Assembly: GCA_959347315.1 (NCBI GenBank) | Contig: OY365810.1 | Coordinates: 4,199,467 to 4,263,466 of the forward strand | DNA length: 64,000 nt | Reading direction: 5' to 3' | Source of the DNA: Bimastos eiseni | Lineage: Eukaryota > Annelida > Clitellata > Crassiclitellata > Lumbricidae | Shown here: positions 56,268-64,000 of the stretch, in pieces | How positions within the stretch are numbered: the stretch's first letter is position 1 | Layout of the letters: every line of letters begins with the position of its first letter | Notes under the pieces: generated by a model | The model's input: only the letters and a program-made list of their open reading frames with translations | Told to the model about the DNA's origin: nothing | Database searches by the model: none | Translations under genes and position numbers: made by a program

Positions 56268-57055
56268 TGGACAAACAATTATTGAATTTATTTTTTATGG
56301 TTCTTGTTGACGATGATAAATTGCACTCTACTGGGAGAAAGACAATTAACTTCAACAGGCGGTTTCCTTAATTTGAAAGGATTATGTGTGTAGTAGTTAT
56401 TTTTCTGTTAATATCCAAAGTTATGTGTGCGCTATTGTTTGTAGTAAATTGCTATTATTGTTAACCCTGAAACGTTTTGCAACTTTATTAGATATAATAG
56501 TGACAGTTGTTAGGCTTTTAAACTTTCGAATATGGGTTACTACGAGGCCGCGGTGACTTATGGACTTTACGGTTGCTATTTGAGGTTTGCCTTATGGCCG
56601 AGTTCATTATAATTGCGATGGTATAGTGCGGGTTAGGTATGATAGTAAGTATGTTGATATATATCGAGGCTCAGCCCGTATGGTCATCCGCTGTGCGTAG
56701 AACAGGGAAACAGTCTACTGCAGAATGCGTATGCAAAGTAAGGTACCAGCGTAGTGTTAGCAATCTCTTTTACATCCCTCGTCGTGTTAGGCTCCGCCTA
56801 CCTAGTGACATCATCCATTCACATAGAAATCCCTGGCTTCTGATTGGCTGAGAGGACTCTATTTTCCTCATTCCGGTACTATACACATTTTTACTACTCT
56901 TTTTGCACTACTATTGCTAACCTAACTTTCGGCAAAAGGACAATGATTATTATACGATACGCGTTATACGGACGTTTGATCATTTTTTCATTCAATGCAT
57001 GCCTGTGATTAAAAATTGGATGACCGAAAGTTTTCACATGCTGAAACTCTTCAAG

Positions 57056-57129
57056 AAAAAAGATACTCGCGATGCAACGACGCAGACAGGTGAAGCTTCT
57101 TCAGTAGAATATATGGAATTATTAGTCTG
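57056..57129 (+). CDS. TQT-motif short exon, degenerate copy
   Basis: After CTCTTCAAG the frame reads KKDTRDATTQTGEASSVEY to a TGA at about 57127, with a Gly replacing the usual Asp after TQT. The expected phase-1 frame is off by one base relative to the putative acceptor. The frame is, however, open upstream from an ATG at 57020, so it could be a small independent reading frame or a decayed exon of the downstream propeller set. Confidence 0.35.
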
Positions 57130-57905
57130 ATTTCTAAAACCATTTATGAAGATTGTCATTGTGATGTAGAATGACATTGGCATAAGTATTGTACTGTAAC
57201 GTATTTGCAATACCAATACAAATAGACCCCACTTTTATAAATTCTTTTCAATATGCTCGCAGATTCCGCATCGATAATTATGGGGAATCTCCCGCTGAAT
57301 CCCTTGGGCCAATCACAATGCATTTGAAGGACCATTTAGGAAAACTGTTCGAACACCATGCTTTGATATCGTACGGCCAATAATAGAACCATCAGTCCTA
57401 TTGAGTTTCAATATCGACTAACATGAGTGCCTCGAAAGCACTCTAAAATTAATTAGGCAAGCCACTTCTACCAGGGATCGTAAATGCAAAGGGCCTACTT
57501 CGAACATTTCCCTATTAAGAAATTATTCCATCTGTTCGCACAAAGGTTTATGTGGCCGAAAGAAGCCATACATATCTTTTTAAGCGTAGGTCTAACGATT
57601 AACTTTTCATATTTATTGAGAAACCATTCAAATTTCAGTTGGAAAAGGTAACAGACTAAAGAAAGGTATCGCCATAATCAAGCGATGCCAGCAAAATAAC
57701 ACTATCGCGATACTCACTACGGTATTGACAAAAGTATCGGCGATGCCAAGTATCTTGATACTTCATCATGAAATTAAGAGCCCTGCTTGAAACACACTCA
57801 ATACGTCTTCATCTGTGTCCTTTTTATGACATGTTAGTACATTTCTTAACCAATCATCCATAGGCCCTGCTATAAAATGCAGTAAATAAATTAATATTTT
57901 TTCAG

Positions 57906-58801
57906 GTCAACTTTCAGATAGATGTGCAACAGATCCTGTCTTAATTCAGGCGATCAGAACGAAAGTTGTAGAAGTGAAAGCGAAATCGGTTCGTGGATTC
58001 ACATTGTTAGACATGTTCAAGGAATTGTTTGTTGTGCATGATGAGAGTTCGGATGTTGAAGTTCACGATTCAATGAAACTAAGTCTCAATCGTAGATTCT
58101 ATAATATGGAATTTCTTTATATTATAAAGAAATTGACAGACCCAAGAGATATAGCATCCTGCATCAGAAATAAAGGTCTCTAGGGCCTACATCTTTGATC
58201 ACAAAGGCCCACAGAAGTTCAATGACATCTGTAAAGTTGACCCAAGCGGAAAAGTAATAAATAAATGGTCAACAAGAGGTGATAATGAATGGGCGTCGTC
58301 TGTTACTGATGAATCGAATATCATTTTAACTGTTAATATGAAAAATAAATTAAATGAATATTCGCCAGATGGGCATTTGATCCGTAAAATAGACCTATCA
58401 GACTCAGGCATCCGGCACCATGGCACTCTCTAAAACTGACCAATGGTCAGCTCCTGGTCAGTCACGGTCTATATGATGGTGATATGCACAGAGTCTGTAC
58501 AGTGGATGCATGTGGAAAAGTTTGGAAATCATTTGGTGGAGAACTTGAGTCGACTATTGGACAAATGAGTCTTCCTATCCATTTGACGGTAGATGGAAAT
58601 GAGTTCGTGATGGTCGCCGATTACGTCAAAGGTCGAGTTTTGCTATTGGATTCAGATTTTAAATTTAGGAGAGAAATTCTCTCAAACGAAAAACATGGAT
58701 TACGAATTCTACTGGATGAATCAAATGGTCAACTGTTTGTGGCTGACAACGAAGGAAACGCGGGAGGGATTTTTATTTTTCAATTCAAACAATTAACGTA
58801 G
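57906..58801 (+). pseudogene. NHL-like beta-propeller exon, set D (frameshifted)
   Basis: The acceptor TTTTTCAG ends at 57905 and the exon enters in phase 1 (QLSDRCATDPVLIQAIRTK). It is homologous to the propellers at 24758 and 55408, but the frame is lost near 58180 (TAG 58181) and again near 58430, before the last third (58484-58801, DACGKVWKSFGGELESTIGQ to FVADNEG) runs on to a stop. It also has a small insertion, a duplicated TATAAT..CTTTATATTATAAAG stretch near 58100. No intact full-length version exists here, so this copy is likely dead. Confidence 0.7.
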
Positions 58802-60616
58802 AATAAATAACTTGCATCTTGTAGCTGATAGCGAGAATGACGCTGAGAAAAGGTTTTAGCAAGCGAAACACGCGTACAGGCATTTCATTAAACAATTAAG
58901 TGAAACAAAATGTTGTTGATAATAATAATAAAAATAGGCCTTATTATATTCATCGATGTCTTTAGAATGGATTCCGACAGCAAAAGGCATATGGTTTTCT
59001 GACAAAAATATTCCGATCGCCTGACAAAACCTGTGGAATTACAAACACAAAACCATAACATTCGAGAGTCCAAAATAAATTGGACCTGAATGCATCAACA
59101 TTATTCCTGCTCAGAAGGCGCACATGTACTCGCGCACTCGGGCGCAATATTCATGATGCATATGATATAAGTTTTAATAATATGAACATTGGATAGAACG
59201 CAGCATGCCCTCCTCCAGTTGATGTCTGGTGAAAATAGAAGCAAGCGAAGGGTCAGGACTGTTCTTGATTTGGTCTGGGTGGCTGGATGACTAGGTACTA
59301 TGTTATTGAGGAATCTTTGCAACTCAAAGATATTTTTTAAGGCAATCGGTTAGGAACTTATTTTCTTGTAGCGGATACCAGCTTGTAGGGAACATCCGGA
59401 TTGGCAGATTCTCACAATCTCTGCCTCTTGTGGTGCCCAAAGGATCAAAAAGCGCGGACTTTGCCTCCTTTTTCTTGACTCGGACCATGCGGACTGGCAA
59501 GGGTATTTTGGGGCAACACTGATAACCAGGAATTATAGGAATTGATTAGGAACAACAATGGCTCGGTTTCAACGTTTATTCCTTACTGTTGAAACTCGAA
59601 AATACGGTAATCAATATACAATCAACAGTCATTGACAAAGAACGCAGACAGACACCAACAGCTTCTCATACATCAACCACATGTACTTCTCTAACTACCC
59701 TTATATTCTAACTAAGAAGGCCGCGAGAATAATGTACTTCATTAGGCAAAGAGAGAAGCCGGAAGAGAGAAACTGGACTGGCAATGAAATATTTACTACG
59801 CTGAGTGAACGTGACAAGGCAAACAAAGAGGCGTGAGATAGATGGATTTTACCAGGTAAAGGAAGCGTATTGATCAGAGTCACCAGACAGAAAGAGATGC
59901 GAGGATAAAGGAACAACCTCTCCCGCTCTTTTTTGGCGTACCTCAAGGTCCACTCATCATTATTATTAATACCAAGCCATTAAACCATCTTACAGAATTC
60001 TCCTCCGTTGACCACTAAACGACACCCAACTCTACACATCATCTTCCACCACCATCGCACAGTTAGGCCTACTCAATGTGTCAAACTAAGGGGCCTTCCC
60101 ATATTATATAACGCTCTAGGGGTAGGTGGGTGGGTCACGTTTTGTTAGCGGTATATTGTGTAGGGTGGGGGTAGGTTGAAGGTTTCGTTATACAACAAAC
60201 ATTTTATCAGCTTATGCTATTTTGCCTCTTTGCTTGCCAATTGGAAACTTCATGTATCACGGACCTTCATTGTTTAATCGAAGTTCCCAATACGTTGTGA
60301 ACCAAAACTAGCACCATAGGCTGCCACCTGGCGAATTAATTTGACGTTCTTACTTATTGTTTGTAAATCCACTTTTAACAATTTCCTGTTTACAATTTTA
60401 ACAATTTTCTGGGCATAGCCTTAAACGCTCTAAAATTCAATTCTGTGTGCTCTGTTATGATCCTGGTTTTAATCAAAATTAATTCACTTGAAATAATTAT
60501 TTTGGTAGGTAGTATCATGATGTTTGATTTCATTTTATATGGTATGTGTAAATAGTCTATGTTCGCTTAAATACCCAATTGCAGTTGTAGTATACACTTT
60601 GTATACATCATACGCT
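58802..60616. other. No recognisable gene
   Basis: Downstream of the broken propeller only short frames occur. Nothing with splice context, domain pattern or obvious repeat was seen. Confidence 0.35.
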
Positions 60617-60670
60617 ATTAAATAGGTACATGTAGAGTTGTACCGCGAACTCTGCATGTACCTATTTAAT
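60617..60670. repeat. 23-bp hairpin with 8-nt loop
   Basis: ATTAAATAGGTACATGTAGAGTT (given as arms, 60617-60639) pairs with 60648-60670 at 22 of 23 positions around the loop GTACCGCG. The single mismatch would be a G-U pair in RNA. It is short for a pre-microRNA but could be a MITE core or an RNA hairpin. Confidence 0.8.
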
Positions 60671-61373
60671 ATTGATAAATACCTGATTTGGTGCTTCCAT
60701 TTTTGCTGAATCTGGAACATGATTATGTACTCCAATATTTTTCACTAGAGAACCTTCAACAGCATGACAACGTGCTACGCACTTTGAATCCTTGTTTGCA
60801 AGTTGGATTATAATAGGACACTGTAAACATTTTATGATGTGACCGATATAACAAATTCTAACATAAAATATTGTCACACTGAAAGTTTACCGGGTATCCC
60901 TTGCTTTCACCTCACGAGACCCTAGGGTTCCGCGGAACACAGTTTAGAAAACGTTGATCTATGACACTACGACCCCAGTGTTCTCTGCGTCAATTAATTT
61001 TGTTCTTGGGTAAAGAACATGTAGGCGTTGCTATTGCTATTTATTATAAAGAAAATAATTCCAACACCATATAGAAATTCATTAATCACTATTTAATTAC
61101 TATTTTCAAACGTTGCCTTCATTACTGACTTACTTAGTTAATGCTTTTCTCATAATTAACATGATAAATGTTTTGATATCAATATATAGGTCTAAGTTCA
61201 GAATGAATGAATGAATAAATGAATGAATAAAGCAATGTCTCAAAACAACAACCATTTGTGGCCAAATGCTTCAAAATACGATTCAAGAGAACCACCGATG
61301 TCCCCATTAATAAATTGCAGGAGGATTTGATTTACACTCGCCTGTGGTTTATAGGCCTACTCTGACTTCACAC

Positions 61374-61459
61374 TGGTCAATATTCGACTTGTTTACTTGG
61401 TAGTACCATAATAATATGGTCAATATTCGACTTGTTTACTTGGTAGTACCATAATAATT
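61374..61459. repeat. 43-bp tandem duplication
   Basis: Two adjacent, almost identical 43-bp units, TGGTCAATATTCGACTTGTT followed by TACTTGGTAGTACCATAATAAT(A/T), differing only at the last base. This is a recent local duplication. Confidence 0.95.
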
Positions 61460-61566
61460 GTAGAGAATGAATGTCGCTGGTTTGTAGCCAGCTGCTCTGT
61501 CGGTGCGCGTGTCAACACGTACCTGTATGTTTGTAGCTGTAGGCTATGTTTGTGCCGCGACAACAT

Positions 61567-61692
61567 TCTGCCTTTAGAGGTTTGTGTACTATATACCATT
61601 ATTACAGAATGGATACAGAAAAGGTTTAAAATGAAACGCAAATCGGACGATGGCGCCGGAGTTACGGAAAGAAATCCTCAGGAAACTGAAGG
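61567..61692. repeat. Dispersed repeat, copy 2 (partner at 38-147)
   Basis: It has the same orientation and order of blocks as 38-147. No further structure was seen. Confidence 0.5.
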
Positions 61693-61978
61693 CAGGCTAT
61701 ATCTATAGTTTGAAAAGACATCTGTATTATCGACACGTGACTTTGACTGCATTCCACTTCCTGTATTAATTACATTGAAACCCGTTTTAGTTCATTCTAT
61801 AATAGCCTATTCTCTTTCATTCCATTCAAGTTAATTAAATTCTATACAGTCCTGTATTCTGCAGTGAAATACTGTATATTTAGTATGCCCATGTTGAAGT
61901 GAGTTCTAATATATTACATAAGCATATTGAATTAACTAATCATGTCAAATTAAATCTGATCTCCAATGCCTAATACAG

Positions 61979-62086
61979 GTTCTAGCGACTTGTCTTTGAG
62001 CGGAGATCTACAGTCAACGCTAACTGTCACCGATAAGTCATCTGAAAGATGTTTAAGTACATTGGTCGAAGAAAGTCGACATGGAG
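61979..62086 (+). CDS. Ser-rich linker exon (phase 1-1), copy 2
   Basis: The acceptor TAATACAG ends at 61978 and the donor GTGGGT begins at 62087. It reads SSDLSLSGDLQSTLTVTDKS, then SERCLSTLVEESRHG, the paralogue of 47943-48044 (both contain DLSLSxDL / LSLSEDL and end with ESR.GG). It begins a further set, E, which probably continues beyond the window. Confidence 0.55.
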
Positions 62087-62263
62087 GTGGGTACATAATT
62101 AATTAAAAGACCTTTGATTTCAATAATATCAAAACATATACAAGTATATTGTAATTATATTCTTATAACTTCTGTGGTGCGTCATTATTATAAACAGAGC
62201 CTCACAAAGGTCATAAAGTTTTGCAACTCAAAATATCCAAAGCCATATGACTGAGTGACTTGA

Positions 62264-62440
62264 AAATGGACGAGACCGTTGGCTATGCTCGCTCACGTGT
62301 AGGAGCATTTTGCTCCTGAGCAACATACAAATTGAGCATTGTTTTGATTCAATCTGGTTTCTTTTAAGCTCACCTAGTGTTAATTTATTGTTCCAAATAA
62401 ATCTTGATTAGCTAACTCTATCTTAATGTTGCACATAAAA
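62264..62440. repeat. Dispersed repeat, copy 2 (partner at 5476-5650)
   Basis: Inserted between the two linker exons of set E. The equivalent intron after 48044 lacks it. Confidence 0.5.
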
Positions 62441-62485
62441 ACATTATGTTAAATATGGGTGGGTGTGATTGTTCTCTTATTTCAG

Positions 62486-62572
62486 GCTTTCCAACATTCC
62501 CTTCCCGTGTTGATGAAGGTGATTCCTTGCATTCGTGCATAGAGGATTCTGCTTCTGCAGCACCCTATCCAG
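62486..62572 (+). CDS. Candidate linker exon (phase 1-1), set E
   Basis: The acceptor ATTTCAG ends at 62485 and the donor GTCAAC at 62573 is weak. It reads FPTFPSRVDEGDSLHSCIED, then SASAAPYP. The following bases (AGGTCAACTTT) equal the acceptor and start of the propeller exon at 57906, so this could be a linker fused to a lost propeller start. No homologue was seen elsewhere in the window. Confidence 0.4.
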
Positions 62573-62624
62573 GTCAACTTTAAAATAGTTTTTCCTGGAA
62601 GACTACTCAGAATTTCAGTGATGT

Positions 62625-62720
62625 GAATACTATTACTTAGCTTTTGTATCGCCACAGTTCTATCGTAGTGGTGTGCTGCCTTTTGAGGAGGGCGACCGCC
62701 TAATCAAGAACGAGACACGT
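62625..62720. repeat. Duplicated intron segment (partner at 48260-48345)
   Basis: CTTAGCTTTTGTATCGCCAC and the following ~70 bp match 48268-48340 in the same orientation. Together with linker exons 47943-48044 and 61979-62086 this marks a segmental duplication, not just an exon copy. Confidence 0.65.
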
Positions 62721-63234
62721 TTATTAGTCATTGTATTGTCGTCATTTCCTTAACACGTATAAACTTCTTAATTCGTATATAGTTGCACTTGAGTTATTTA
62801 ATCGATTGCAACTAACAGATTACGATGTTTATGATGGTATTGACAACAAGGAAAATCCAAGTTCTTTATTCCATGAAGGAAAATTTTTCTTCACCGTGGT
62901 TGAGGCATAAAGTTTGGAACGTTTCAACTTATTAATATTAAACAGCCTATAAATGAATGCAATGGTTCTGCCAGATCCTTTCATCTTAAGTAGTGCATCA
63001 CATTTGTAAAATATTATAGGCCTACTTTCTCCATTTTTCGTTCTATTTTAGTCTATGTTGGACACCAAAACATTTTCAGGAAATAAATATTTGCTGTTCA
63101 GAATGATTGTTTGGTCTATTTGAATAACGGTGAACCTGAGTATATATCTTTTGTGCTATGAATTTCATGGGTTCGGTTCTGAGATGTAAAGTTTGCGGAA
63201 GCCCCTATGACGTCAACTTAATAATAATTATAGA

Positions 63235-63268
63235 ATCCAACATCAACATCATGATGTTGATGTTGGAT
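63235..63268. repeat. Perfect 34-bp palindrome
   Basis: ATCCAACATCAACATCAT is followed directly by its exact reverse complement, with no loop. It lies in otherwise plain AT-rich sequence. Confidence 0.95.
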
Positions 63269-63343
63269 CATCATCCACGCCTCCAAATGATGATACTCCT
63301 GTTATATTGTATAAATATTATATACTGCAATAACATTACAGGA

Positions 63344-63439
63344 TCGTAGGTCTTCTACTCATAATCTTTGTCTCCATATGACCGACGCGTGATCTCATAT
63401 GGTCATATGGAACATAAAACACGAGTAGAAGACATACGA
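63344..63439. repeat. Foldback inverted repeat, MITE-like
   Basis: TCGTAGGTCTTCTACTC (63344-63360) pairs with GAGTAGAAGACATACGA (63423-63439) with one mismatch. Inside, TCCATATGACC and GGTCATATGGA pair perfectly. The whole 96 bp folds on itself. 63440-64000 shows no recognisable gene. Confidence 0.8.
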
Positions 63440-64000
63440 TTTAGCAGTCACCAAACTTATCTATCTATTCATACATTCATTAATTCATAAATTAAATATT
63501 GCGGGCTGCCGCATATTGTTTCCTTCTTCCAAGGAACAACTTCGAGTCACTTCCGACTCCAACACAGCCAAGCTCTGTTTTTTGCGCCATGTTACTTCAA
63601 ATGCTTTGAGATGTGTCACTTCTGGGAGAGCACGTTCCATCCACGCAACTTGTAAGCTCAACACGATAAAGGTATAGTTGCAATTTTTCAGTTATTGCTA
63701 CTGGGATTAAAATCACCCTTTCGCTGCAGTGAATACCTTAAGGGCGGCACAGCTCTGGTAGGTACATGTAGTCTGAAGCAAGACCAGCTGACATCGTTAT
63801 ACCAAGGTAGCGATTCTGAACCCAATGCACTTCCGGACAGGGAACCGATGTTCACGTATAGTCTTCAGAATCGAGTCTATCAACTTCTTTCCGCCACTTG
63901 TTCAGCGACACTATGTTTAGGCTTGTGTACGATAGGCAGATTTCTATATGACTTTGGGTAATTGGGTAATTTGGCCGTCATTAGACCTAATGCAGAAATT

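Overview
The window is animal nuclear DNA: AT-rich, intron-containing, dense in retrotransposon remnants, MITEs, microsatellites and minisatellites, with death-fold (CARD) and beta-propeller exons bounded by GT/AG splice sites. An invertebrate, probably marine, fits best; the species cannot be told from the sequence. No bacterial gene, rRNA gene or CRISPR array was seen.

Region 1 (1-5.4 kb) is an interspersed repeat interrupted by a minus-strand non-LTR retrotransposon with a reverse transcriptase and a C-terminal restriction-like endonuclease. Its 5'-truncated twin lies immediately downstream, and TAA-type microsatellites lie on both sides of the long copy. Region 2 (about 7.9-18.8 kb) is a decayed Polinton/Maverick (adintovirus-like) element. 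Recognisable parts are a retrovirus-type integrase, a zinc-ribbon/phospholipase-A2-like protein, an A32/FtsK-type packaging ATPase, several small virion-type proteins, a fibre-like protein with discoidin-like modules, an adenain-type protease stub and a protein-primed family B DNA polymerase. Nearly every gene carries frameshifts or stops, yet a shared AT-rich motif ending in TAAAATG still precedes several start codons on both strands.

Region 3 (20-25.7 kb, 35.6-37.1 kb, 41.2-62.6 kb) is a cluster of duplicated exons from one gene family, with CARD, an alpha/beta module resembling TRADD-N-like domains, short linkers, a coiled coil, short 'DAxTQTDE' exons (a dynein-light-chain-type TQT motif) and single-exon NHL-like beta-propellers. 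Almost all internal exons have phase 1 at both ends, which permits shuffling without frame loss. Some copies are open; others have frameshifts, a GC donor or a shifted acceptor. Strand runs suggest one set on plus (20.3-25.7 kb), one on minus (37.1-35.6 kb) and two or three on plus (41.2-62.6 kb).

Between and inside these genes sit non-autonomous DNA elements. Two (42.0-43.4 kb and 49.9-50.7 kb) have terminal inverted repeats that are themselves arrays of 13-15 bp units. A third (22.1-23.6 kb) is hAT-like. All three carry the same internal ~35 bp degenerate repeat around GAAGCTGGATTGATGAAAA. A short hAT-like MITE (51.2 kb), foldback MITEs, two LINE 3' fragments, a tRNA-like sequence and four tandem-repeat arrays complete the window. 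Long stretches (27.3-33.4, 38.7-41.0 and 58.8-61.3 kb) show nothing I can name beyond short repeats.
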